Below, one piece after another: positions 18,702-27,423 of a stretch of 52,402 nt of DNA. The notes under the pieces are model-generated. The model worked only from the letters and a program-made list of their open reading frames with translations, ran no database searches and was not told where the DNA came from. The translations under genes were made by a program, and so were the position numbers. The first letter of the stretch is position 1, and every line of letters starts with the position of its first letter. The stretch comes from Lachnoanaerobaculum saburreum DSM 3986 (lineage in GTDB: Bacteria; Bacillota; Clostridia; Lachnospirales; Lachnospiraceae). The stretch is from contig NZ_GL622296.1 of NCBI RefSeq assembly GCF_000185385.1, positions 1,049,749 through 1,102,150 of the forward strand, written 5' to 3'.

Positions 18702-20014
18702 TAAAAAAGGGTTTCTTAATAGGACTGTTACTTTTCGGTATTTTTTTCGGAGCAGGGAATTTGATTTTCCCTGCTGAACTTGGATTTAGGGCAGGAAAAT
18801 ATTTTTCTTATGCTATGTCAGGTTTTGTATTATCAGGAGTCGGAATAGCTATAATCACACTGATAGCGGGTACTATGGTAAGAGGCGGGTATAAGAGAGA
18901 ACTTAGTATAAAGGTGGATACAAACTTTGCAATAGGATATCTTACAGTACTTTATCTTGCTATCGGTCCTTTCTTTGCAATACCCAGGACTGCAAGTACT
19001 TCATTTTCTATAGGCATTGCTCCGGTTACCGGAAATGGGAGAATGCCTTTATTTGTATTCAGTATAATATATTTTCTTTTTGCATATCTTATAGCTATAA
19101 ATCCTTCAAAACTTATGGACAGAGTGGGCAAGGTGCTTACTCCTATATTTGCGCTGCTTATAGTCATACTTATAATTGTAGGAAATCTTAATTTTCATGC
19201 TGTAAACGAGGGTGAGATGACGGGAAGTCTTGTAGCTTTAAAGACGGGATTTTTTGACGGATACAATACTTTGGATGCACTTGCTTCCGTAAGTTTTTGT
19301 TTGATTGCAACTTCCGGTATAAAGAACTTCGGATTTTCCTCAAAAAAAGAGTATAAAGGAATAATGGCGATTGTAGGCATTGTAACAACTATATTTTTTA
19401 GCGGTTTATATATCGGACTCGGTGCTTTGGGAAATAAGTTTGATATTTCAAAGGAAGTTTTATCAGATCCTAATACCAATATAGGTACATATATATTGTC
19501 TATGAGTTCTTATAAACTTTTTGGAAGATTTGGACAGATCTTTCTTGGAACAATGACCATCCTTACCTGTTTTACCACTACTGTAGGCCTTATTGCAGTA
19601 ACTTCAGAGTTTTTTACCGACATATTTAAAATGTTCGGCTACAGAACTTATGTAAATATTTTTACACTGACAGGCTTTGCTATGTCAAACTTCGGACTTA
19701 ATACTATTATCAAGATTTCTGTTCCGATACTTAAAATTTTATACCCTGTTACAATAGTTATTGTATTGACAGTTATATTGAATAAATTTATAAGTCTGTC
19801 CAAGACAGGTATGAAGTTTACAATTATTTTGACAGCTGTAATCTCTGCAATAGATGTAATAGGAAATATATCAGATATAAAATTGATAAAAATATTTATG
19901 TCACTGTTTATAGGCGGAAGAGCGGGATTTGTCTGGATAAATATTGTTGTTTTTGGAATATTGCTTTCACTTGTTTTAAAAGACAAAGTAAGGGGAGAAG
20001 GTTTTGAGATTTAA
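18698..20014 (+). CDS. brnQ: Branched-chain amino acid:cation symporter (LIVCS family)
   Basis: 438 residues with about 12 membrane helices. It begins with GLLLFGIFFGAGNLIFPAEL and continues with FFAIPRTASTSFSIG and TLDALASVSFCLIATSGI, the signature blocks of BrnQ. It imports leucine, isoleucine and valine with sodium or protons. It begins on the last bases of the YhcH gene, so coupling is likely. Its final codons lie in a palindrome shared with the convergent downstream gene. Confidence 0.9.
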   Translation: MIKKGFLIGLLLFGIFFGAGNLIFPAELGFRAGKYFSYAMSGFVLSGVGIAIITLIAGTMVRGGYKRELSIKVDTNFAIGYLTVLYLAIGPFFAIPRTASTSFSIGIAPVTGNGRMPLFVFSIIYFLFAYLIAINPSKLMDRVGKVLTPIFALLIVILIIVGNLNFHAVNEGEMTGSLVALKTGFFDGYNTLDALASVSFCLIATSGIKNFGFSSKKEYKGIMAIVGIVTTIFFSGLYIGLGALGNKFDISKEVLSDPNTNIGTYILSMSSYKLFGRFGQIFLGTMTILTCFTTTVGLIAVTSEFFTDIFKMFGYRTYVNIFTLTGFAMSNFGLNTIIKISVPILKILYPVTIVIVLTVILNKFISLSKTGMKFTIILTAVISAIDVIGNISDIKLIKIFMSLFIGGRAGFVWINIVVFGILLSLVLKDKVRGEGFEI

Positions 20015-20028
20015 AATCTCAAAACCTT
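19998..20028. terminator. Palindrome spanning both stop codons, likely bidirectional terminator
   Basis: AAGGTTTTGAGATTT and its exact complement flank a single central A. The palindrome contains the stop codons of brnQ and of the convergent metallohydrolase gene, whose coding regions overlap by 4 bases. No separate spacer terminator exists. Confidence 0.6.
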
Positions 20029-20841
20029 AAGGGATGTAGCTTCATGTGATGCAAGGCTGTAGGCACAGTTTTTGTCCATTGACTCCATTCTGACCCATTC
20101 AAGTGCATGCATAGAGGCTTCTTTGTCTACACTTACGGCAGGCGGTGTAAGCTCTTTCCAAGCCTGTTCGCCATAGCCTGCATCTGCATAAAGTAAAGTG
20201 AACTTATTATTATCAGATGTTATCTTTACTCCGAACATACCGGCAGAATGTCCATACAGTTTAATAAGTTTGATAGAGCCGTCTTTCAGTAAGTCAAGAG
20301 ATTTTTCAAAGGGGCCTTCTTTACCGTTCCAATCAAATATAGAAATATTTGCATTCTTCCACCAGTTTCTTGAATATCTGAGAGGATTTTTTATTGCCGC
20401 CTTTGCCTCATCTCTTGAAACCAAAATCTTGGTATCAGGTAAGAGATCTGCAACTCCGCTTACATTTTCAAAATCAAGATGAGTAAGAAGCACACAGTCA
20501 ATGTCTCTTGGAGAAAGATTGAGAGCTTCAAGTCTTGAAATCAGTGAAGAGTCCTTTTGCAGATGAAAATGTGTGGAAGCAAATGTAAGAGGCGCCTTGA
20601 CGGCACTTAGCTGTTTATTAAAGCTTAGCGGGGAATCCGACTCAAGTTCCTTTTTGATACCGGTGTCTACCAGTATATTTTTCTTTCCTGTTTGGATAAG
20701 GAATGATAATACAGGAACGCTTATTCTATCAATATCCTTTAAAAATAATCCGTATGTTTGCGGATTGAATTTATTATTGCCGCTATATGCAAGAGACGGT
20801 GCCACCTTAACCTCTCCTGTTTGTAATATATATATTTTCAT
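20011..20841 (-). CDS. Metallo-beta-lactamase-fold protein with altered metal motif
   Basis: 276 residues with the layout of the lactonase-like MBL branch: NILVDTGIKKEL after the first strands, DIDCVLLTHLDFENVSG at about residue 120, LYGHSAGMFG, LLYADAGYG and a C-terminal SHE. The usual metal motif H-x-H-x-D-H reads H-L-D-F-E-N here, so three ligand positions are changed to Asp, Glu and Asn, whereas the later His (GHSAG) and Asp (YADAG) remain. It may bind another metal or be non-catalytic; homoserine-lactone hydrolysis should not be assumed. It lies alone on the minus strand. Confidence 0.75.
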   Translation of the reverse strand: MKIYILQTGEVKVAPSLAYSGNNKFNPQTYGLFLKDIDRISVPVLSFLIQTGKKNILVDTGIKKELESDSPLSFNKQLSAVKAPLTFASTHFHLQKDSSLISRLEALNLSPRDIDCVLLTHLDFENVSGVADLLPDTKILVSRDEAKAAIKNPLRYSRNWWKNANISIFDWNGKEGPFEKSLDLLKDGSIKLIKLYGHSAGMFGVKITSDNNKFTLLYADAGYGEQAWKELTPPAVSVDKEASMHALEWVRMESMDKNCAYSLASHEATSLKVLRF

Positions 20842-20929
20842 AAATAACCATACCTTACTGTATTTTAGTTGTTTTAAACCATATTATACAAAATATAATA
20901 CACTTGGTCAAACTTAATATAATCTTTCG

Positions 20930-20958
20930 TTGCGAAGAATTATGCCGTTTCGTATAAT
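20930..20958 (+). promoter_or_regulatory. Promoter of the barnase-barstar-recJ group
   Basis: TTGCGA and TATAAT separated by 17 bases, about 20 bases before the ribosome-binding site of the barnase gene. Confidence 0.65.
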
Positions 20959-20980
20959 GATAAGAATGTGAGGTGAAAAG

Positions 20981-21697
20981 ATGACAAATAAAGAAAACGG
21001 GAGTCTGTTAAAGAAGCTGCTTTGGTGGATTCCTATAATTATTTTGGGATTAATGTTTGCTTTGGGTGCTTGCACAAGGCGGGAAAATAAAATTATTCCT
21101 GATAAAAATACCGGTCAGGCAGAAAGCACTCAGAGCAAGAGTATTGCTAAGGAAAGCGGTACAAAACAAAGTGTAGAGATAAAAGAGACACAAGGTCAAA
21201 AAAAGCATAAACAAAAAAATAATAAATCAAAAAAACGTAAGAATAAAAAGCAAATACAGGAGTCGGTAAGTGAATCATCTGATGAAACAAGCAGTCAGGA
21301 AATTGAAAGCACAAAAGATTCCACTGTAGAGACCGGTGAAAACGGAAGTATAAATGTAGAAGAAAACGGTAACTATACTTCCAAGGATGATGTTGCATTG
21401 TATATTCATACTTACGGTAAACTGCCGCTGAACTATATTACAAAGGCTAAAGCACAGGAAATGGGATGGGATCCGGAAAAGGGAAACCTTTCAGATGTAC
21501 TTCCCGGAATGAGTATAGGCGGCAGTGCTTTCGGAAATTATGAGGGAAATTTGCCGAGGGCAACCGGAAGAAGATATTTTGAATGTGATATTGATTATGA
21601 AGGCGGATATAGAGGTGCTAAAAGACTGATATATTCAAATGACGGTCTGGTTTTTTATACGGAAGATCATTACAAGACATTTGAACAATTGTATTAG
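20981..21697 (+). CDS. Secreted barnase-type ribonuclease with lysine-rich linker
   Basis: 238 residues: an N-terminal membrane/lipoprotein segment (WIPIIILGLMFALGAC, lipobox-like), a linker at about residues 35-125 rich in Lys, Ser, Glu and Gln, and a C-terminal barnase domain. The catalytic set of barnase is recognisable: Glu in RRYFECDIDYEG, Arg in GYRGAKRLIYS and His in TEDHYKTF. It would cleave RNA outside the cell or in a target. The downstream gene encodes its inhibitor. The lipobox suggests surface anchoring, in contrast to the freely secreted Bacillus enzyme. Confidence 0.85.
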   Translation: MTNKENGSLLKKLLWWIPIIILGLMFALGACTRRENKIIPDKNTGQAESTQSKSIAKESGTKQSVEIKETQGQKKHKQKNNKSKKRKNKKQIQESVSESSDETSSQEIESTKDSTVETGENGSINVEENGNYTSKDDVALYIHTYGKLPLNYITKAKAQEMGWDPEKGNLSDVLPGMSIGGSAFGNYEGNLPRATGRRYFECDIDYEGGYRGAKRLIYSNDGLVFYTEDHYKTFEQLY

Positions 21698-21707
21698 GGA
21701 AAAATAA

Positions 21708-21986
21708 ATGAATAATATTACTTTAAAATTGGATAAGTTTAATACAAAAAAAGAATTACACGGTTATTTAAAAAAGAAATTGAAGTTTCCGGATTACTAT
21801 GGAGAAAATCTGGATGCTTTGTTTGACTGTTTGACTGACATAAGTACCGACACAGCTGTTGATATAAGATATGATGCGGAAAATGAATTTCAAAAAACAG
21901 TGCTTAAAGTGTTTAGCGATGCAGTGTCACAAAATACACATCTGGCTATAATAAAAACAAAGGTAAATAAAAAGAAGCCTGAGTAA
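21708..21986 (+). CDS. Barstar-family ribonuclease inhibitor
   Basis: 92 residues, the classic barstar length. The inhibitory helix region YYGENLDALFDCLTD keeps the two Asp residues that plug the barnase active site (barstar Asp35 and Asp39), with Phe where Bacillus barstar has Trp38. It protects the cytoplasm from unexported ribonuclease. It starts 10 bases after the nuclease gene and ends 21 bases before recJ. Confidence 0.88.
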   Translation: MNNITLKLDKFNTKKELHGYLKKKLKFPDYYGENLDALFDCLTDISTDTAVDIRYDAENEFQKTVLKVFSDAVSQNTHLAIIKTKVNKKKPE

Positions 21987-22007
21987 TATATTTAGAATGG
22001 AGATTAG

Positions 22008-23744
22008 ATGGAGTCAAAGTGGATGCTATATACAAAACGGGCTGATTTTGAAAGAATATCAGCCCGTTTTCATATTTCACCTGTATTAGCAAGAATAATG
22101 GTAAATAGAGATATAAAGGAAGAAGACTTTTCTCTATATCTTAACAATGATTTGAATTTGATGCATGATGCAAAAGACTTGTACGGTGTGGAAGATGCCT
22201 ATAAGGAAATCATGAGTGAGGTAAAAAAGGGGAAAAAGATAAGAGTTGTGGGAGATTATGATATAGACGGAGTCTGTTCATCATATATCTTAATGAAGTC
22301 TTTAAAGCACTTCGGTGCAAATGTGGATGTAAGGATACCGGATAGGATAAAGGACGGCTATGGCATCAATGACAATATTATAAATGAAGCGGCAAATGAT
22401 AAAGTCTCTATGATTATCACATGTGACAACGGTATTGCTGCTCATAAACAGATGGAACTTGCAAATAATTTCGGAATAAAAGTTATTATCACAGACCATC
22501 ATGAGGTGTATCAGGAAGACGGAAAAGATTATCTGCCGGTAGCCGATGTGGTAATCAATCCGAAGAGGAGTGATTGTACATATCCTTTCAAAACCATCTG
22601 TGGTGCATTGGTAGCTTATAAACTTGTGGAATATATTTATAAAAGACTTTATGACGGAAAACTGTATGAAGACAGCGAACTTGGCGACCTTTTGGAAGTG
22701 GCGGCTATTGCAACTATAGGTGATGTTATGCCGCTTGTAGATGAGAACAGAATAATTGTAAAAAACGGTCTGAAAAGTTTGATGAATACAAAAAACCCGG
22801 GGCTTAAAGCACTTATAAAGGCTACCGGCATGGAAGGAAAAAAAATCAGTGCTTACAGCGTCGGTTTTGTAATCGGGCCTTGCCTGAATGCAGGTGGCAG
22901 ACTTGAAAATGCTCTTGTGGCGTTAAATATGTTTATGTCAAAAAACAGTGATGAGGCAAATGAATATGCTTCTCATCTAAAAGAGCTTAATGATGAGAGA
23001 AAGGATCTCACAGCCGGAAATGTAAAAATCGCCATAGAGTCGGCAAAAAGTGAGTATATCAATGATGATATATTGGTAATATATCTTAAAAATTGTCATG
23101 AGTCAATTGCGGGAATCATAGCGGGAAGGGTTAGAGAAGCACTTGGAAAACCTACTATTATACTTACAGATGCCTTTGGTGAAGAAGGTATGATAAAAGG
23201 CTCAGGAAGGTCAATAGAAAGCTACAACATGTTTGAGGCACTGTATGAAGTCAAGGATATATTTGAAAAATTCGGCGGACATCATATGGCGGCGGGTATG
23301 AGTCTGAAAAAGGACAGATTGGATGAGTTTAGAAAAAAATTAAATAAAAACTCAAAGCTTACAAAAGAGGACTTCATACAGAAGATATGGATTGATATTG
23401 CACTACCGTTTTCATATCTCAGTATTGATTTTGTAAGAGAACTTGAAAAGCTGGAGCCATACGGAAATAAGAATGATAAGCCGAAGTTTGCAAGGAAGGA
23501 TATAAAGATCCTGTCAAAGAATATACTCGGAAAGAGCAAAAATGTTGTAAAGATGGTACTTGAAGATGTGGACGGCACAAGAATGGACGGAATATACTTT
23601 GGAGACGGTGAAGCCTTCTTTGAAGAACTTAAAGGTAAGAAGGAAATAGATATTATATATTATCCTGATATCAATGAATATGGCGGCAGGGAAAGCCTGC
23701 AAGTAATTATAACCGGTTATAAGATAAAAATATATAGCAAATAG
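22008..23744 (+). CDS. recJ: Single-stranded-DNA-specific exonuclease RecJ
   Basis: 578 residues with DHH-family motifs in order: VVGDYDIDGVCSSYIL, ITCDNGIA, IITDHHEVY, a later ATIGDVMPL, and the DHHA1 segment FEKFGGHHMAAGMSL, then an OB-like C-terminus. These carry the Asp/His ligands for two Mn ions. RecJ degrades ssDNA 5' to 3' in recombination and mismatch repair. It appears co-transcribed with the barnase/barstar pair, an unusual partner. Confidence 0.93.
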   Translation: MESKWMLYTKRADFERISARFHISPVLARIMVNRDIKEEDFSLYLNNDLNLMHDAKDLYGVEDAYKEIMSEVKKGKKIRVVGDYDIDGVCSSYILMKSLKHFGANVDVRIPDRIKDGYGINDNIINEAANDKVSMIITCDNGIAAHKQMELANNFGIKVIITDHHEVYQEDGKDYLPVADVVINPKRSDCTYPFKTICGALVAYKLVEYIYKRLYDGKLYEDSELGDLLEVAAIATIGDVMPLVDENRIIVKNGLKSLMNTKNPGLKALIKATGMEGKKISAYSVGFVIGPCLNAGGRLENALVALNMFMSKNSDEANEYASHLKELNDERKDLTAGNVKIAIESAKSEYINDDILVIYLKNCHESIAGIIAGRVREALGKPTIILTDAFGEEGMIKGSGRSIESYNMFEALYEVKDIFEKFGGHHMAAGMSLKKDRLDEFRKKLNKNSKLTKEDFIQKIWIDIALPFSYLSIDFVRELEKLEPYGNKNDKPKFARKDIKILSKNILGKSKNVVKMVLEDVDGTRMDGIYFGDGEAFFEELKGKKEIDIIYYPDINEYGGRESLQVIITGYKIKIYSK

Positions 23745-23803
23745 AGTTTATTTATTGTATACTTTCAGAAGCGATAAAACAGTTGTAGGTAGGAGAGTTA
23801 GAT

Positions 23804-25051
23804 ATGGTTAATGAAGTGATGAAATTTTTAAAGGAGCTTGACCCGGAGGTCGGAACGGCGGTAGAGAAGGAAGCAAACAGGCAGAGAAGAAATCTTGAGC
23901 TTATTGCTTCTGAAAATATCGTATCTGAAGCTGTGATGATGGCAATGGGAACGGTGCTTACAAATAAATATGCTGAAGGGTATCCGGGAAAGAGATACTA
24001 TGGCGGCTGTGAAGATGTGGATATAGTGGAGAGTATTGCAATTGAAAGAGCAAAGAAACTCTTCGGTTGTGACTATGCCAATGTTCAGCCGCATTCAGGT
24101 GCACAGGCAAATATGGCGGTATTTTTGGCAATGCTTGAGGCAGGAGATACCGTACTTGGAATGAATCTCAATCATGGCGGACATTTGACACATGGTTCAG
24201 CTGTAAACTTTTCAGGAAAGTACTTCAATATAGTACCTTACGGTGTAAATGATGAAGGTTTTATAGACTATGATGAGCTTGAAAGATTAGCTATAGAGCA
24301 TAAACCTAAGATGATTATTGCAGGTGCAAGTGCATATGCCAGAGTGATTGATTTTAAGAGATTTAGAGAGGTTGCAGATAAGGTTGGTGCATATCTTATG
24401 GTGGATATGGCTCATATTGCAGGACTGGTAGCTACAGGACTTCATCCGTCACCTATAGGAATAGCCGATGTTGTAACCACTACAACACATAAAACACTTA
24501 GAGGTCCCAGAGGCGGACTTATCCTTGCAAATAAAGAAGCGGCTGAGAAGTTTAACTTCAACAAGGCGGTTTTTCCGGGAATACAGGGCGGACCGCTTGA
24601 ACATGTAATAGCATCAAAGGCGGTTTGTTTTGGTGAGGCTCTAAAGCCTGAGTTTAAAAAGTATCAGGAGCAGGTGGTAAAGAATGCCAAGGCTTTAGCT
24701 GATGCACTTATAGCTGAAGGCTTCAATATTCTTACAGGCGGTACAGATAATCATCTGATGCTTCTTGACCTTAGAGGAACCGGGATTACAGGAAAAGAGC
24801 TTCAAAACAAATGTGATGAAGTGTATATAACTTTGAATAAGAACACAGTTCCAAATGACCCTCAGAGTCCGTTTACTACAAGCGGTGTCAGAATAGGAAC
24901 TCCGGCGGTTACAAGTCGTGGACTTGTAGAAGAGGATATGAAGACCGTAGCAAGACTTATTAAGATGACAGCATATGACTTTGATACAAAGGCTGATGAG
25001 ATAAGAACTGAAGTTACAAGACTTATGGATAAGTATCCTATTTACAAATAA
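23804..25051 (+). CDS. glyA: Serine hydroxymethyltransferase
   Basis: 415 residues, full length. It shows [62 protein letters not shown] and the PLP-lysine block [15 protein letters not shown]. It converts serine and tetrahydrofolate to glycine and methylene-tetrahydrofolate. A GGTAGGAGAG ribosome site precedes the ATG. Followed at about 85 bases by apt. Confidence 0.96.
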   Translation: MVNEVMKFLKELDPEVGTAVEKEANRQRRNLELIASENIVSEAVMMAMGTVLTNKYAEGYPGKRYYGGCEDVDIVESIAIERAKKLFGCDYANVQPHSGAQANMAVFLAMLEAGDTVLGMNLNHGGHLTHGSAVNFSGKYFNIVPYGVNDEGFIDYDELERLAIEHKPKMIIAGASAYARVIDFKRFREVADKVGAYLMVDMAHIAGLVATGLHPSPIGIADVVTTTTHKTLRGPRGGLILANKEAAEKFNFNKAVFPGIQGGPLEHVIASKAVCFGEALKPEFKKYQEQVVKNAKALADALIAEGFNILTGGTDNHLMLLDLRGTGITGKELQNKCDEVYITLNKNTVPNDPQSPFTTSGVRIGTPAVTSRGLVEEDMKTVARLIKMTAYDFDTKADEIRTEVTRLMDKYPIYK

Positions 25052-25137
25052 AGACACATTTGTGGCATTATAAATATGAAATTATATTATTTTAGAAAGG
25101 GTGACCCAAGAGATTTTGGGTTGCTTTGGTGTGTGAA

Positions 25138-25662
25138 ATGAAGGAATTAAAGGAATATGTAAGAAGTATACCTGACTTTCCGGAGCCGGGAATTATATTC
25201 AGAGATGTGACCACTATATTGCAGGATCCTGACGGACTTTGTCTAAGCATTGACGAGCTGAGAGAGAAGTTACAGGGAATTGACTATGATATGATAGTAG
25301 GTCCGGAGTCAAGAGGCTTTATCTTCGGTGTACCGGTAGCCTACGCCGAGCATAAGGCATTTATCCCTGTCAGAAAAAAAGGAAAACTTCCATGTGAGAC
25401 TGTAAGCATAGACTATGACCTTGAGTATGGCAAGGAAACTATTGAAATTCACAAGGATGCCATAAAACCCGGAGACAAAGTGGTTATAGTTGATGATTTA
25501 ATAGCTACAGGCGGCACAACGGAGGCTATTGCAAAGCTTGTGGAGGGTCTTGGCGGCAGGATAGTAAAGATTGTATTTGTAATGGAGCTTGAAGGGCTTA
25601 AAGGAAGAAAAAAGCTTTTAAAGTATGATGTAGACAGTCTCATAAAATATGAAGGAAATTGA
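25138..25662 (+). CDS. apt: Adenine phosphoribosyltransferase
   Basis: 174 residues with IPDFPEPGIIFRDVTTIL, IVGPESRGFIFGVPVAYA and the PRPP loop VVIVDDLIATGGTTEA. It salvages adenine to AMP. The ATG used gives an N-terminus that lines up with Bacillus Apt. However, the best Shine-Dalgarno (AAAGG, 25096-25100) lies 37 bases upstream, with a hairpin ACCCAA/TTGGGT between. In-frame TTG (25126) or GTG (25129) starts just after the hairpin would have normal spacing if the hairpin is bridged. Confidence 0.93.
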   Translation: MKELKEYVRSIPDFPEPGIIFRDVTTILQDPDGLCLSIDELREKLQGIDYDMIVGPESRGFIFGVPVAYAEHKAFIPVRKKGKLPCETVSIDYDLEYGKETIEIHKDAIKPGDKVVIVDDLIATGGTTEAIAKLVEGLGGRIVKIVFVMELEGLKGRKKLLKYDVDSLIKYEGN

Positions 25663-25681
25663 TGAACAGGTAGATAGTTTG

Positions 25682-25716
25682 GCATAATCTTTGTCTTACA
25701 AGGATTATGCTTTTTT
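25682..25716 (+). terminator. Rho-independent terminator after apt
   Basis: GCATAATC/GATTATGC extended inward by TTT/AAG, then a T6 run. Confidence 0.9.
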
Positions 25717-25794
25717 ATTGTAAAAAATAAACTTAATATAAATATATATTTTGATGTAAAATTAGCAAGTAATTTAATATAAAATATATTTTCT

Positions 25795-25823
25795 TGACAA
25801 AAATACCTAATGAAATTATAATT
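25795..25823 (+). promoter_or_regulatory. Consensus promoter and long leader of the ABC importer operon
   Basis: TTGACA and TATAAT with a 17-base spacer, both perfect. The transcript would begin near 25830, leaving about 150 bases of leader before the receptor gene. That leader contains a possible 15-codon ORF (ATG at 25851) without a good ribosome site and no structure I can classify. Nothing else is seen between apt's terminator and this gene. Confidence 0.8.
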
Positions 25824-25978
25824 GAATAAAAGTTTCAGTGAGCGTGATCTATGAAAAATATTTTTACAGGTGAAGTTGTCTTGATTGTTTGGAGGTGAAA
25901 ATTTATAAAGCTTTGCTTTTACTATAAATATGACATTTTATTACGCACTGAATAATGACAGAAACAGAGGAGGGTAAG

Positions 25979-27379
25979 ATGAAAAAAAGAGGTTTGGCAT
26001 TGGCAATTGTATCAGCTATGTTGGTTGCAACATTGGGTGCTTGTGGTTCGGGTACCGCAAAGACTACAGGTGACACTGCGACCGCTCAGTCACAGGAGAC
26101 AGGCTCCAAACAGGCGGCAAATACTGAAAAGAGTGAGGTAGATAATATTATTGCGGAGGCTCAAGGGATGAGCCTTGAGGAGCTTGCAAAAAAGGCTATA
26201 GAAGAATCAAACGGTAAGACTTTCTATGGGGTTGGAAACTCAAGCCGTGGAAAGACTGCACTGCCGCTTTTTATTTCATATTTGAAGACTATTGATCCGA
26301 ATTACAATATGGAGTTTGAGTGGCAGCAGCCAAAGAACAATAAAATATTTGAACAGCTTAGTGCAGATTCGCTTAAGCCAAGCGGTACATTTGCAATGAC
26401 TCTTATTCAGGACGGTAATCAGATCCAGACAAAGATGGTAGATACCAATATACTGAAGACCTTTATACCGAAGGATTGGGCGGAGGCTAAAGGTATAAGC
26501 GCAGACAGTTATAAGGGATTTTTACCGCTTCAGACTTTGAATAAAGTATTTATGTTCAACAACACAGGCGATGCAAAATATAATAACTGCTGGGATTTCG
26601 TATATGAGGGTTCACATCCGCTGTTTATGGATATTGATTCTGAACTTGTAGGAAAGAACTTCTTATATATGCTGACAAAACAGGAGTACTCCGATAAGTT
26701 AAAAGAAGCATATGATAAGTTGGATGATACCAAGAAAGCATATTTTGATCCTGTTATTAAAGGTGTAGAGTCTGATGCAAAGGATCTTGGTCTGTCTGAA
26801 AACGGCAAGTATGCTCTGGCATGGATTAAGCTCTGGGTTGAAAACTATACAGAGGAGACAGATGACGGTCCTATTTGCAATACGCTTGTAGATACATCTG
26901 CAAAGGATCAGTCAGGATTACTGGTTTATTCAAAACTTCGTTCTGTAGAAGAATCGGCTAATGTTTCAGTAAACAATATAACAGTTGCGGCATATCAGGA
27001 CGATTATACAGGAATTGGCGGCTATGGATATGATCACTATCTGTTCCTTACAAAGAACAGCCCGCTTCCATGGACGGCATGTGCATTTATAGCATACATG
27101 ACTTGTACAGAAGACGGTTTCAGTGCTTGGGGAAAGGACATGGGCGGATATTCTTCAAATCCTAAAGTAATGGAAGCAACAGAGGCAAAGTATCAGCATC
27201 AAAAAGGCGGATACAATGAAGCAGGTGAGGATCAGTTCCCGGCTAAAGATGACAGAGGCTATGACTGGTGGACAAAGGAGGGTGAACTTGTATTAGAGGA
27301 TCCACAGTATTGTGCAGATGTTTCATTTACTGTAGGTAGCTGGATTGAAATGCTTAGTAAAGCTTCTGATAAGAACTAA
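25979..27379 (+). CDS. ABC importer substrate-binding lipoprotein
   Basis: 466 residues with a clear lipoprotein signal (MKKRGLALAIVSAML then LGACGSG, Cys at about 23), a Thr/Gln/Ser-rich linker and a two-lobed solute-binding domain (TFYGVGNSSRGKTALPLF; SPLPWTACAFIAYM). It belongs broadly to the iron/polyamine/thiamine-type binding proteins; the ligand cannot be told. Start set at the ATG 6 bases after GAGGAGGG; an upstream in-frame ATG would spoil the signal peptide. It is first in an operon with the permease and ATPase. Confidence 0.8.
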   Translation: MKKRGLALAIVSAMLVATLGACGSGTAKTTGDTATAQSQETGSKQAANTEKSEVDNIIAEAQGMSLEELAKKAIEESNGKTFYGVGNSSRGKTALPLFISYLKTIDPNYNMEFEWQQPKNNKIFEQLSADSLKPSGTFAMTLIQDGNQIQTKMVDTNILKTFIPKDWAEAKGISADSYKGFLPLQTLNKVFMFNNTGDAKYNNCWDFVYEGSHPLFMDIDSELVGKNFLYMLTKQEYSDKLKEAYDKLDDTKKAYFDPVIKGVESDAKDLGLSENGKYALAWIKLWVENYTEETDDGPICNTLVDTSAKDQSGLLVYSKLRSVEESANVSVNNITVAAYQDDYTGIGGYGYDHYLFLTKNSPLPWTACAFIAYMTCTEDGFSAWGKDMGGYSSNPKVMEATEAKYQHQKGGYNEAGEDQFPAKDDRGYDWWTKEGELVLEDPQYCADVSFTVGSWIEMLSKASDKN

Positions 27380-27385
27380 GAGCTC

Positions 27386-27411
27386 GGGTGCTGCATATGC
27401 AGCACCCTTTT
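27386..27411 (+). terminator. Perfect hairpin with T-run between receptor and permease genes
   Basis: GGGTGCTGCAT/ATGCAGCACCC, an uninterrupted 22-base palindrome followed by TTTT, 6 bases after the receptor stop. The permease ribosome site AAGGAG follows at once. It probably ends most transcripts or guards the mRNA 3' end, so the receptor is made in excess over the membrane parts. Confidence 0.8.
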
Positions 27412-27423
27412 AAGGAGAATATT

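Noticed and set aside
25830-25978. Riboswitch or peptide leader in the ABC operon 5' region
   Set aside because: The 15-codon ORF has no good ribosome site and I found no conserved riboswitch core or terminator pair.
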